A DNA stretch of 64,000 bases from Atopsyche davidsoni (lineage: Eukaryota; Arthropoda; Insecta; Trichoptera; Hydrobiosidae), in assembly GCA_022113835.1 (NCBI GenBank), contig JAILWY010000001.1:11586501-11650500 (forward strand), written 5' to 3'. Position numbers and translations under genes: made by a program. The notes below the pieces were generated by a model, which saw only the letters and a list, made by a program, of their open reading frames with translations, did no database searches and was not told where the DNA came from. How positions within the stretch are numbered: position 1 is the first letter of the stretch; each line of letters opens with the position of its first letter. Of the stretch, positions 25,601-37,600 are shown one piece after another.

Positions 25601-28600
25601 GGTGCACCTGTTGTTAATAAAATATTTTTTATTTATGACATCGATGTAATAATTAGACACCCCAGCGAGGGGGACGCTTGAAATAACGCCTCCAATCCCA
25701 ATCACACGGTATAATATTTTTGTCACCATATATTTACTGCCTCCGAGGTTGTTTATTTCTCCACCCAAAAACACATCCACATAATAGGCTCGGAACGTTC
25801 GGTGAACAATATTTTGATAGGGCGGCCAGCCGAAGCAATTAATTTTGTTTGGTTTCGCATTCATTAACGTCAACTTTGAGGTATGAAGCCTCCCTCAAAG
25901 TTGTATTAAATGTATTGTTTACTTTTAACCCCATCGCTTAAGAATTTATGACACTTTTTTTATTATTTTTAGTTAAATTATAAATAAAGAGTTTTACGCT
26001 ACTTTAATTACTACCTAAAAAAAGATAAATACTTTGAGCTTACATACGTCGTGTGAATGTAATATTTTTTTGACGCGAAACAAATCGCGTCAATAAATCT
26101 ACCTAGTACTGTCTGTCAAAAAAAAAAATATATTTTTTTTAAGGTTGTGAGGTATGCTGCGTTTTTATTTTATGTTTCCGACGTTTCAGTTCTGGTACTG
26201 AGGCCGCCCTGGATCCTGCCAAAACCTCTGAACACTTCATAATCTTGTTTATCGGAAGTAGTTTACGTCCTCCAAGATTCGGCATTCCTTTCAATCACAT
26301 ACTTATAATTATAGTGAATCTTAAAAGCACACATTTATGATTACACAATTGTGTAGTATAGTATATATATTTTTTTTCTATTTCCAGTTTTTTTATTTGA
26401 TTATGAATAAATAAATCAACGAACATACATCGATATTTTTCTGGATTACAATCACGATAGAACCAACACCGCGGACCCTTTTAGCCCGTAACAATCATGA
26501 TTGAAACTCTAGTCTGGCGGTAGTATTCCGTGAAGCGTGTTTACTCAATCGCATGGCATGCGAGGTAGATAATTATACACCTCGGGCAGACAGTGCTAAG
26601 CGAGAAGAAAAATCCAAAACAATTACCATTGGACTTGGTTCAAAGTAGGATCTACCTTCAATTATCAGAAATATACCATTGCAAAAAAATTTGCAAAAAG
26701 CAAAACATTGCACCAAATTCGTTTATCCAAACTTTCAACGGATTGTTTAAATTTTTTCTAAATAATTAAAAATCTATGCAATTGATTATAAAATTTAATA
26801 AAAATCTGATTGATCATTTCGTCTTTTTTAAACGAAGCAGTTTCGTTTTGTCGTCTTGAATGTAGCACCTTTTTTAAGCTGTTTCTGTTTCATCGACCCA
26901 GCGGTAGTGAAAAATTATATTTGCTCAAACACACACACCTTTTGTAACTGGGAGCAGTAAAATGAAAGGTGAAAAAATAAAAATTTTGTGGGACGGTTCG
27001 TAATGATTTATCATTTTCGTCCATAACAATATGGAACCATAAGCGCCACATTAAATAAATATCAACAATATTTTTAACATCGACTAGACTAAAGTCGTAG
27101 AGGTGTTTGACTGAATTGGTTTGATTGTAAATTGTTGCCCAATGCTGAATAATTCAACAAGCGTTCTCATACAGTAACCAACACCGCAAATATTGTATAA
27201 ATATATACAGAATTTATATTTGCGCGGTTTTTTGGTGAGACCTTTGGCCCTTCCAGAAATAACTGTGGTATCTGAAGAATTCACACAACTAAAGAGGTTG
27301 TCTATTCATAAAAGAAAATATCCAAAAGGATCAGATACAGGGCAGGGTCACGCTAAAATAAATATGCTGAATATCGGACACAATAGAAGTAAGTGACACC
27401 CAAGCAAGTTAAAGTTTAAGTTATATGTTGAAAAATACAGGCCGTTCAATATGTAAGGTCATTCAGACTATAGTCCTCTCTTCACAAGGCCGAGGGCAAT
27501 ATACTTGCTAAGCAATTTAATCGATCGGTCTTAAGTCGCAAATCTCTGCGCCTGTTCTACAACGCACTTCTCTCTATTACTTGTAAGGGATAGAGGCTCG
27601 GGAGTTAATATTTATGAAACATTACGCTAGTGCTTATTTAAAAAAAATGCTATACATAATTTAATAATTCAATTTATATACAAGAACGTAATAAAAATAT
27701 AAAGCTCTACTATAGACGGCGTGCGGATTTACACATGCAATAAACTTTTTGTGTCTTGAAATATCATTTGAGCAATTTAAAATTACATATTGTAAATTAT
27801 GTTCATATTTTTTCATCTATAATTTATTGGGGTTGTTTTCCATTAAGCTAATAAAACTCGTTGCTCGGCTTTTGAACTTTCTGCTAGTCAAGTACTTTCC
27901 GTAAAAATTATGTGAAATGAGTTAATCTTTTAATCATTTTCCCTTTCGAGAATACGACAATTTTAAAAGAATTATTGAACTGATGATAGGGTGAATATTT
28001 TTTTCTAGAAATTTTACCTAAGGTCATTTTACTAGTACAATTCATTATATTACGTAACTACTTTCTTATTGATCGTTTTAAACGATATTTTAACTCCTCT
28101 CTTACAAAAATGTAAAGCTTTCTAAAATCAGATATCTTACATAAATTTCTTAATTATTTTTTTAAACTGATATCAAAATTTTAATCAGACAGTTTAAAGT
28201 CATTAAAAAACACGTATTTTTAATTAAAAATAATATTGCAAAAGTTCGCATAAAATTCGTGAAGGTAAGTAAGTACTTACATTTTTTACGACGTATTCCA
28301 CGGCACTCCCTTTGCGGGCGATCCATTTGCTGTTTTTCTTCAAGAGATCATCAGGTTTGTTGATGGCGAGAGTGAACTTGGAGAGGGTCAGGAAGGCCGT
28401 CAAGTTGGCCGTGTAAAAAGCAGACAGCAGGGTTATGAAGATCCACCAAGTTGCAAAGAGAACCCGCGTTGTATCTGTGAAGAAATAAAAAATATTCGTA
28501 TTTATACGATGTAATTGCGGCAATAACTCGAGTTGCTGTCTGATAGATCAGTTGTTTTCGAGATTAAATTTATGACCCACCAGTCAACTTTTTACTGCTC

Positions 28601-30905
28601 TTTTTAGATTATATATTTTTTTATCTTAAAGCCACATGCAATTTTTTTTATTATTATTTATGCATGGTGAAACATATGTTTTCTTTTCATCGGTAGCTAT
28701 CGCAGTAATAACTAAATATACTCCGTATCAACATAATACATCCGTAAAACAAATAAATTTGTAATGTCTTCTGTAAATTGTAATATTTATAATCAATCAA
28801 CTGTGATGGAAGTAGATAGGGTAGTGAAATACCCTGTTCCATTGCGATAAAAATCTTTCTGCAAATGACATACTCATACCTGATTATATCCTAAACTAAT
28901 CAGAAAAAAACATGAAATATACATTTTCGATTTTAGCTTTTGAGGGTTGCCGTAAGGTCTGATAATAAATATTTATTATTATTGGAGTACCATTAAAATT
29001 TCTCTTAAAAATAATTGCTTTTTTTGTAAAAAAAGCAAATCGTTCACTGAAACAAACGTTAAAATTTGCGTAGTACTTTATTTATCTTTTGGTTTTATAT
29101 TTTCGATGATTTTTCATTTTTTTTTATATCGTCCCAAAGGAAATATTTATTTCTTCAATTATGTCAGTGTTTTGCGAAATTCATATTAAAACATACCACG
29201 ATCGTCGTGAAGCATTTTGAGATTTACTGAATGTGTTTCGTGATCCCCGATCGGCATATTTTAATAGACTAAAGATCGACAAAACAGAACAAAATCAAAC
29301 CCAAGCTTGTTTTCCATCTAATATTGTGTTATGTGTGATTGTTGATTTTAAAAAGTGATGTTGAAGATGACAACAGCCAAAACTTACTTGCATCTGGAGC
29401 TAGAGTAGTTCCCTGCTTGATAAAAGCACCGTAGACGAACCAGACACACGGCGATAAAGTGTAAGGCTTGTTGTTATTGTCCTTGGTGAGTAGATACCGC
29501 ACCCAAGTCATCAGGTAGATGAAAGGGCCGAAGGTCAGCACGGCCACCAGGATGAGGTACCAGACGTCATTATCAAAGGGAGCCAGAAGACCTGAGCCGT
29601 TGGCAGACTCGCTAGGCCTCTTCAGGAGAAGAACCCAGACCCCCTCGTCCAGGCTTACGGAGTAGCGGATTAAGCTGGCGCTGTCTGTCAGGCGCGGTAG
29701 GAAAGCTGCTGCTATGTCTACTTCCTACAAAATAAATATTTAAAAAAACGCAATTACTCGATATACATCATTCTTGATAACGTTGTCACGTAGGTAAAAC
29801 TATAATCAGTAATAGCATTTATGTGCTACATGTGGTAAAAGAGGAAGGGAGGGAGATGGGTTGAACAAAATACATTTTCACACCACCTACAAACGAGTAT
29901 ATTGTTAAATTAATAATTCAAAAGTGTTTTTGACACATTTGAAGTATTTTAGAAGCAGCCTTCTTTAGTTGTTTACCTTGAAAGTAGTAAAGGTATGTGA
30001 ACGTGATATAACTTTAAGTTTCCTTTTTTATAGATTATAATATTGGTTTTCTTCGATTAGATCATATTTCAAAACCAATCTTACTTGTCGGTTAACCATT
30101 CCGATAAGCGAGTTGTCCAAGTACGTCTTGCTTCCCTCCCAGTTCTCCTTGGGGACCACCACGCTGTACGTAAAGTTGAAGGTGTCCTTGAGTAAGTTAA
30201 TAAACTCGAAAGCCACGCCTTTTCCGATAAGGGTGCCATTGCTCGTACGTTCTGCGTAACTCAAAGGGTAGTTCTAAAAAAGACAACGAATCGTTGATAA
30301 CCAGAGCTCTCTGTATTTGTAGGTGGTATTTTTGCTAAAATATTTAACGTGAATTGTAACTAATAGTTTGAGCCAAAAATTTATTTGATGATTCAATCTA
30401 AAGCACAGACTTTTAAAATATCATTTAAATGTTACATTTTGTGAATGTTCCATGAAATGCAATTCACATATATAAAGTTTAGTTAAAATTACTAAACTTT
30501 ATTGGATTTGGTATAAAATTTACATTTATTATTTTCCTGTTAGTGAGAAAAATTTATGAACTCGTAGAAATATAACATCTCTAATTTTTTTAAATTACGT
30601 AGATCTACATAAAATATTGTTTCTCAAATATATTTGTAGGTATTTTTTTAGTAAATTACCTGAATAGTTCCAATAATCAGGTGTCTGCCGTTCAAATTGT
30701 CCTTGGCTGCTTGGACTTTGATGGCTTTTTGTTCGTACCCTGATGAAACGAATTCAAGCTCTGCAAATGAAGATTTTAACAAAGTTCAAAAATTGCTAAC
30801 CCGTAAATAAAATTTAAGGTTAAGGTTTTTGAACTTACGTCCACCATCAGAGCATGTTGTCATATTTAAACATATCATGGAAACTAAAAGTTCAATTCCA
30901 GTCAT
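22655..30905 (-). CDS. Ir76b: Ionotropic receptor co-receptor, Ir76b type, 8 exons
   Basis: Variant ionotropic glutamate receptor of chemosensory neurons; Ir76b acts as a co-receptor with tuning IRs for amines, amino acids and salts in sensory cilia. Exons: 30839-30905, 30660-30760, 30085-30273, 29388-29724, 28281-28474, 23695-23987, 23224-23407, 22655-22939, giving 549 aa. A signal peptide (MTGIELLVSMICLNMTTC) leads almost directly into the S1 ligand lobe; there is no large amino-terminal domain, which fits Ir76b and argues against Ir25a or Ir93a. M1 is around DVWYLILVAVLTFGPFIYLM, the pore/M2 carries FYTANLTAF (about 251-259), S2 follows, and M3 is around TYLLAAYGIAIASAVFIF. The tail ends with LIPVRSPSAFLFQYST. 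Exon 6 must end at a GC donor (GCAAGT, 23694 downward) for exon 7 to stay in phase; this gives DPILLSLVESGIV. Intron 5 is 4.3 kb and holds LTR and other remnants. Confidence 0.85.
24664..24706. repeat. Short perfect hairpin in Ir76b intron 5
   Basis: TTTATGGTGTTTTA and TAAAACACCATAAA face each other around CATTTCGAAATA. It is probably a tiny fold-back; no function is apparent. Confidence 0.6.
25080..25430 (+). mobile_element. LTR retrotransposon LTR plus primer-binding leader
   Basis: U3-like sequence begins near CCACAACCTGCGCGCAGGATC, followed by a GAGAGAGA patch, AGTAACCACGTATATTTC, AATAAATTACGAATACGC and CTGCAACCATCAC. Then TGAAATTGGTGACCCCTGAC (about 25370-25389) resembles the tRNA primer-binding context of insect Gypsy- or BEL-type elements. 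It shares R/U5 with 20660-20790 and U3 with the inverted copy at 9885-10075. No gag or pol is visible downstream. Confidence 0.6.
25505..25873 (-). pseudogene. Unassigned 122-codon open frame near LTR
   Basis: A minus-strand frame with FLGGEINNLGGSKY and SVPLAGVSNYYIDVINKKYF. The GGE-I-x-LGGS string faintly recalls pepsin/cathepsin D-type aspartic proteases, but spacing and catalytic DTG/DSG motifs are missing, so I do not assign it. A small palindrome, CAACTTTGAGG...CCTCAAAGTTG, lies just upstream (25870-25903). It directly follows the LTR leader on the other strand, so it may be unrelated repeat DNA. Confidence 0.2.
27238..27391 (+). CDS. Exon-like open segment inside Ir76b intron 5, opposite strand
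   Basis: An acceptor-like GGCCCTTCCAG (about 27256) and a donor-like AGAA|GTAAGT (about 27391) bracket a frame reading TVVSEEFTQLKRLSIHKRKY and on to GHAKINMLNIGHNRS. It is hydrophilic and basic, with no recognised family. Could be a nested gene's exon or a transposon relic. Confidence 0.2.
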
Positions 30906-31439
30906 AATTGGTATTGATTAATATGAATAAAAAATATATATAAATTAAACGAAATAAAGAGTTAAAACGGACATTCGCAGCCAATCACATCACTTTTAAT
31001 CGATAGCACTTCCGATGGTTAAAAATGTGAGTACACGGAGCTTCCAATAACAAATTGGAGCTTTTTAAAAGGAGTTGAGGTGATTGTCATGTTAGAAGCG
31101 GTTGGAACGGACGTGCAAGTGACACCGACGTCTGTACAAAAGGCGTCTCACTCGAGAAGTGTTCAGAGCTTTTGACTCTAGGAAAGCTTTCCCCTCATTA
31201 CCCCCTCCCCGACAATGTTATGATGTCCTTGCTACGCTACGTAGCTTTGAAGTTATCAATTTCAGTACGACAGCGGTTTTAAAATCGGTTGACCATGTTT
31301 TTCATTGACACACTGTGAGACTAAAAGCTATTATTTCTAAAAAACAGTATTTTCATTTATACACCTTCGAAAACATACAAAAAGCAAAAGTGTATGAAAA
31401 CATTGTTTTTCTTGAAATATAACACCAAATTATTATTAA

Positions 31440-31665
31440 ATATTTTTGAATAAAATACTTGAATACCAGAGACATCAATCTGTTTGATAATGCCAACGTG
31501 AAAGGTTGGCGAAACCGGTCACTAATAAAAATAAAAATGTGGAAAATCACTCAAGTATTTTATTCAAAAATATTAAAATGGAATTCCACCAAGTACTCTC
31601 TGTCAAAAATATTGAATTTCTTAAATTATTATTTGGTAAAGAAGTATCGTCAAAAGCTTGAAAAT
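31440..31665 (+). mobile_element. Penelope-like 5' fragment with start of ORF
   Basis: A perfect inverted repeat (ATATTTTTGAATAAAATACT and complement) brackets a hammerhead-like remnant at 31484-31522: TTGATAA, hairpin GCCAAC/GTTGGC, GAAAC, CGGTC. Just downstream an ORF starts at 31578 (MEFHQVLSVKNIEFLKLLFG...) and stops after 27 codons. The fragment at 41.9-42.35 kb has the same order: ribozyme-like hairpin, GTGGAAAAATCAC, then an ATG giving MESHQVFSVKNIEY. Shared non-identical protein starts support a real element ORF. Penelope-like identity is inferred from the ribozyme in the pLTR; RT is absent. Confidence 0.5.
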
Positions 31666-31688
31666 AAAATAATAATTTAATTTCCAAG

Positions 31689-31924
31689 ATTACTTACTAA
31701 TATGATTAGGCATATTTTTTTCACACATTGAAAACGATTTAATGAAACTCTCAGAAAAATATCATCGTGACTTGTGTAGGATTTGAACCTACATCTCCAA
31801 GCTTACATGGCCGGTGTACTGACCCTTGTACCAACGAATCACCTCTGTTTTAAATCACCACGACAAGGGTGATAAGTCACAATAAGTCAGTGAAAAAAAT
31901 ATACCTAATCATATAAGTAAGTAA
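31689..31924 (-). mobile_element. tRNA-like element with 36-bp terminal inverted repeats
   Basis: The ends 31689-31724 and 31889-31924 are inverted copies with about 33 of 36 matches (ATTACTTACT(A/T)ATATGATT and on). Inside, on the minus strand, 31768-31840 is tRNA-like. The CATATTTTTTTCACACATTG / AACGATTTAATGAAACTCTC / ATCATCGTGACTTGTG block next to it is shared with the 400-bp units at 60-63 kb, so both belong to one family. The combination of TIRs with a Pol III-type promoter is unusual. Confidence 0.65.
31768..31840 (-). tRNA. tRNA-like sequence (SINE head or tRNA pseudogene)
   Basis: Folds as a cloverleaf: acceptor GATTCGT/ACAAGTC with one C-A mismatch, D stem GTAC/GTAC, anticodon stem CCGGC/GCTTG imperfect, anticodon loop CATGTAA, T arm GTAGG-TTCAAAT-CCTAC perfect, and discriminator A. 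The loop lacks U33 (A instead), so a functional tRNA is unlikely; Thr(UGU) is the nominal anticodon. Best regarded as the tRNA-derived head of a repeat. Confidence 0.5.
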
Positions 31925-34580
31925 TATAAGCCTGTAAAGGTAATTAAAATTCACTTGATTGAAGTTCAATACACAAAATAGACATATATTCCAAGATTAA
32001 GTGAAATACAATTTTTTGGCTTTTGAACCTCTGGTAGTGTTTCGATTTATTTTTGTATTTCAACGGTCAAACAACTAACCAGAGTCTATCAATTCTTATT
32101 CGGTAAAAAGCAGCATATCAAAAATTTGTATTTATGTTTTCATGGTAATGATATAATCTCGTTCGGGTGTTTTTACACCGTGGATAAATAATTTCATTTA
32201 TTCGATAGATAAAGGCTGCCGTTTGCCCTGGTCACACTATAATTGTTTTATTGGACACGAACGTCATGTGATCATGATCGTTATAAATGATGCATAACGC
32301 GGTAAGGTCGAATGTCAATACGGGGACACATTGTCTATTTGTCATCAGAAGCACATCATGATGCATAATTTAAAAATGGCAATTCACAAGAAAGAAAATA
32401 AATTATAATAAAACAACCATTTCAAGTCCAACATCAATTCAATAAAAGCATCTTGTAATCGCCTGTATTTGAATAAGCACACGCAAAGAAACGTTTTCCA
32501 CATTTTTATGAAGATTAATTAGGGTATACGAGAAATTTATACCTATGTGAATAGATATAAATTTCTCGTAAAGATATATATTATGAACTTTGGAGATCTC
32601 TTTAAATTATAATTAAATAAAAGGGTGCATGCCTAATATATGTGTATTTTTAAGCATTTACCGTGTAAGTGATGGTTAGGCACGACAGCATAAAGCTAAG
32701 GGTTCATATTCCACCTTTACAGAATTGTATCATTACTTGAAGGGTTTATTAAAATAATTTATTATTTTGTAGAATATGCATTATATACTTATTTTATTTA
32801 CTATATATCAGATCTTAATCGCATTTAAATGTTTTGTGCATGCATAACAGAAAACCACTAATAGTTCATTTTTCGTAGTCTCGTGTATTTGTTACATACG
32901 AGAGTGATTTATTTTGGGTTGTTGTTTTTGTTTCAAAAGTTGACTTACATTTTATTTATTTACTTTTAAGTGTAGAAAATAATGTTAATATGTACGAATA
33001 GTGTTTTATGGATGCTTTTAAAGTTCATCGTTGCATGCAAAAACGTCGCGTGACGGCTGGCGGGAATAGGGATGGCTTACTCTATTATAATGATAGATGT
33101 ACGGCCGTGATCGTTCTGACGAATATCCGCAAAAATTCCTTTGTATTTTTATGATTCCACCAATAAATATTCGATAAATCAATAAAAACAAAAAAAAAAT
33201 CTCAAAACAATCCTTTGATTATGTTTTACGTGCGTTTTTTTATGCATGTAAATTCCAGGGACAAGCGGTTCATGCATCCGAATATTATATAATATATTAT
33301 ATGCAATTTATGCTTAAACATGTGTATTGAAATTTAAGTATCATATTTCCAAAAGATTAAGGCTTTATTAATACTTATTTCATAAATATGTTTTGATTTG
33401 ATTTCAACTGCTTGTTATTTTCAAACTACCGCTTGCCACTGTGATATTTATTTCTTTTTACAACATGCGAAATATTATTATTTATTTTTTATGTATCAGA
33501 TTTCAATAAATTATAAAAAAATGAAAAATATATTTTACCCTCACATACGTAAATTTTATGTCGAGGTTTTTTTTTAATTGTTAATTGTAAATTTAATAGT
33601 CAGTTCGTCTATCCATAAAAAAAGTGAATGAGCGATTATAATTTTATGTTTTAAAATTTACATGTTTTGATGTTTTATGGCAGCATCATGGTAAAAGAAA
33701 AACAAGTGTACAACCGGACATTTTATGACCAGCCATTCTTCCAATACACCATAAACAAACTCCAGAGCGCATGACCGAATTTGTTTACACATCACCATGG
33801 ATACATGTTTTATTTTGCAGTGCCCACTGTGCTTTTGCTATCAAAACAATATTACGCAACCAATTCAACCCTTGGATAATAAATTAATTCATATAAACAA
33901 CAACAATGTGAATCACCTTTCAAAAAAAAAACAGCTGGTTTGTAATATACTTATTATTTACACAATTTCACTGTAAAACCATGCGATAATGTGTTCTGCC
34001 AAAAATAAGCTTTAGTTGGTTTTTCGTAGTTTTATCGCTAAAAAGAAAAATATCGATACACTTCAATGAAGGTTTATATATATTAAATAATTGTATGCAC
34101 GTGAAACTGTTTCTATTTTATAGATTATAGTTTGATGTGTATAATCAACCTACTTAAAATACGATACAAAATATTGTTATTGTGTCATCATAACTCTTAT
34201 TATATTATCTAGACACTCTTATTTAAGAATAATTGTAAGCATATGATATTTTTATTTTTTACGTTCATGAATGCAAAGCATATGCAAACCTGGAGTAAAA
34301 TAACATCGATTAAAGCTCATATAAGCCTTCTAATTTAGAAGCGTTGATTGTCATCCCCTATAAGAATGTTCAATATGACTGAACATTTATTAAAAATATA
34401 TTTTTATATTTAGCCTGGAGGCTGTAAAAAGGGTTTACAAATAATATTAATATTTTATTTAAATATTAGTCCAAAAAAAATCTCCGTCGGCCATGCCATA
34501 TCTTCATTATCAAACTGTACGTTGACATATCGAGGACATGGGAATTTTAAAATGTCCCATTGTGGACATTCGTGAGTTAT
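31925..34580. other. Intergenic stretch between Ir76b and LRRC56
   Basis: AT-rich DNA between the divergent genes Ir76b (minus) and LRRC56 (plus). Many ATGCAT/TGCAT motifs occur around 32.2-33.3 kb. I recognise no gene or RNA. The promoters of both neighbouring genes should lie at its two ends. Confidence 0.5.
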
Positions 34581-34646
34581 GATTCGTGGGACCTTAGATG
34601 TCACGGCGGTTGGGTGTTTGTTTTCCAGTGACCCCCTGACCTTGGC

Positions 34647-37600
34647 ATGCCCCCGCGCGGGGAGGAGGCTCCCTCGTCCCGCGGCACCCCCCTGTCCCCG
34701 CCGCCCCGAGACACCCCTCCACCACGAGACACCCCTCAGCGCAGCGAGTCGTCTTCGTCGTCTTCACCCATCACGCCTCTGACGTCATCCTCGCTGGGGA
34801 CACCCTCACGAGGATCCTTATCACCGGAGACCAACGCGCTCTTCAGGCGAGCGTGAACCTATTCACATCGCATCTGCGTCAAAGCATTTTTTGCAAATGC
34901 GGTTATTTGGTTTATTAGATTAGATCTCGTCAAAACTGTAGTGTAGTTTTAATTTTAAGTAGTGGTAATCAATATCGGCAAATTGAATTGGGCACGAGTA
35001 CTGGGATAATAAATTTTGTGTACATTCATTACAATGACTGTCGCACTCAGGAAATATCTACATTCAAATAAAATATAGCAATTCGTACACAAAATTTATT
35101 TATAACATGATTCTTAATACTTATTGCAATTATATAAAATATGTATACCAAACCAATCGTTTTTTTTATTGAGTGAGTACTATTACGTTAATATATCTAA
35201 TTAAATTTCTTAAGTAACAAGCTTTTTCATCAATGGATATGAATCAATCAATCAATCACATGTTATACAACCGTCTTCTTTATATCAATTAATTGTAGTA
35301 ATGGTCTGGAAAAACCCTAAATATAATTAATAAAATGCTTGTAAATATTTTTTTAGATTATTATCAGCCTATCAAGTTGACATTCCCGACAGCGACAGTC
35401 CTGACAACTTGACAGAGAGACTTCCCGGGTACCAGAGAATCGTTTTTCCCAGAGAACAAACTCTACTCGATTTATTGGTAATAATAATCCCACTGATTGA
35501 AAAAAAATTCAAAACGGTCGTGACAGATATATATCGGTTCAAATCTTCATCCATTCGGGCTTATTGTGATTATATTTTTTTTTAGATACACATATGAATT
35601 CTTCAATTTTTTTAATGTATTCGTAGATGTAAAATAACCAATGAACCGAGTTTTTATAAAAAATCATGCAATAAAATATTGAATTGGTAAGAGCAAATAA
35701 GTTGCACACTTGTATATAATTATGAAAAATTTCGTTGGGTTCAATGAAATAAAGTCTTGTGAAGATGATGTGTGTTATTACTTTTTTTTTAACACACTAA
35801 AGGCGGGGCGGGTACTAGTACCCGTTTCGCGGACTTCTGTCTGAATAATTATCATATTAATACGTTTTTGAATGTGTTTACTCTAAAAGCGGCAGAATGT
35901 CATTTTATTCTTTAGGTTTACAGCTCGAAATTCTTGTTTAGGACTCGTCAACGTTACTTTTACCAATACTGTCCAGTGATTCTGAACAAAGTGACGATGA
36001 AGAAGTGGAGTGGTCAGAGAATGATAACCCTCCAATTATTGAACAATTTTTAGGACAAAGTGGTGTTGTTGTGATGCCAAGTAATCCGCAAAGTGTGTAT
36101 GAAGTGGTTCAACTTTTTATAGGAAACGATTTATTTGACTCCATGCAAATCAAAGAGTGTACAGACTAGATTCCACACGTGCAATTTTACGTGAATTTTA
36201 AGTTTAGTCAATTTGATACCCGCCTAAAGTGTGTTAATACGAATAAACCCGCTCGGATACGATTTTTTCAAAGCGCCAGAACTCTGACAATGTGGACGTG
36301 CGGCGCGCCCGAAGCGTGCGCCTACGCGTGGTGGCCGCAGCCGTGTCCCTCAGCCGCTTGTCCAGCCACGCGCCCCGCCTTCGGAGCCTTCGGCTGGACG
36401 GCAGCGGGCTCAGCTCCCTCCGGGAGATAGGCACGGGACTGCAGCACCTCAAGGTGCAGCACCTGCCTGCTTTTTTTGTTGTTGTTGTTAATTTGAAGCG
36501 CACAGCAGTTTACAATAAAATAATGATCCGTCCCATCCTTACCTACGCCTGCCCCATCTGGGGTTACCAGACCCTTCAAGTCATCCAGAACAAAGCCCTC
36601 CGATGGGCACTGAACTCCACAAGATGATCCACGAGGTAATCATCGACCTCGCCCACTCCTTCCAAATATCAACATCCCTTGTCCCAAACCCTTCGATTAG
36701 CCACCTTCTAGAATACAATCTAGAATATTGCCTCTACCAAAAAAAGGCTAAAAGCATTTCCTCCACCTCCCCCACCCCCTCCTCAGCCGCCCACAACCAC
36801 CCACCACAACACATAACCCCATGGTGACACACGCCACCAAGCCAGAATGAAGGCGTTAAAAGAAAAATAAACATTTTTTCCTGTCCCGCCACAAAAGCAA
36901 AAGACAAAGAAGAAGCAGTATACAGTGATTCTGAATTTCAGATTCTGCACGTGGCAAGGTGCGGCTTGACCAGTTTGGACGGAACATATGGACTCACCAC
37001 TATTCAAGAGCTCCACGCTGCTGACAACCAGATCCAAGATGTCGGGCCTTGCTCTGCCCTGGAGAATCTCAAGGTTCTCACGCTGGATAGGTATTTATTT
37101 ATAAGCGCTAATCTTTCTGTGCTGATTCAATGGGGGACTTTGTTAACATGCATTTTTATGTCATAAACATGCTAATGTATTTGATACATACGTTCACAGA
37201 TTATTTCAAAACATCATGTTTCTAAATGAGAGTTTTTGATTTTTATGTTGGTCTTAGATGTGATAACATACGTTTTGTCAGACTTCAGGCTACAATTTAT
37301 TAAATATTTATATGCAAAGGTTATTTTTTGCATTCTCACGCCTAGTATTATATAATATATTTGAAAAATTCAGTTTATGCAATTTACGTATATAAATATT
37401 TGAATCTATTAAATATTCAAGTGTCAAAAAATTACATCAGAAATTTCAGATTTTGACAATGTTTAAAGAATATATTATTTATTATATATTGAGTTTTTTT
37501 CAATAATTTAAGATTTTTTTAAAGGAATCCTATCTCGTCGCTCAGGAGTGTAAGTCTGTTGTCGCTCTGCCCCCGCCTGCGAGTTCTCTCTCTGCTAGAT

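Noticed and set aside
26090..26220. Further Penelope/hammerhead copy (AAACGTCGGAAAC on minus)
   Set aside because: Only GAAACGTC and a four-base stem are present; the CTGATGA core is missing, so similarity may be chance.
22655..30905. Ir93a or Ir25a assignment for the receptor
   Set aside because: Those co-receptors have a long amino-terminal domain. This gene goes from signal peptide to the S1 lobe in about 30 residues and totals 549 aa, as in Ir76b.
36234..36579. Minus-strand open frames of 85-89 codons
   Set aside because: They are the complement of LRRC56 exon 3 and of the LINE fragment; high GC alone keeps them open.
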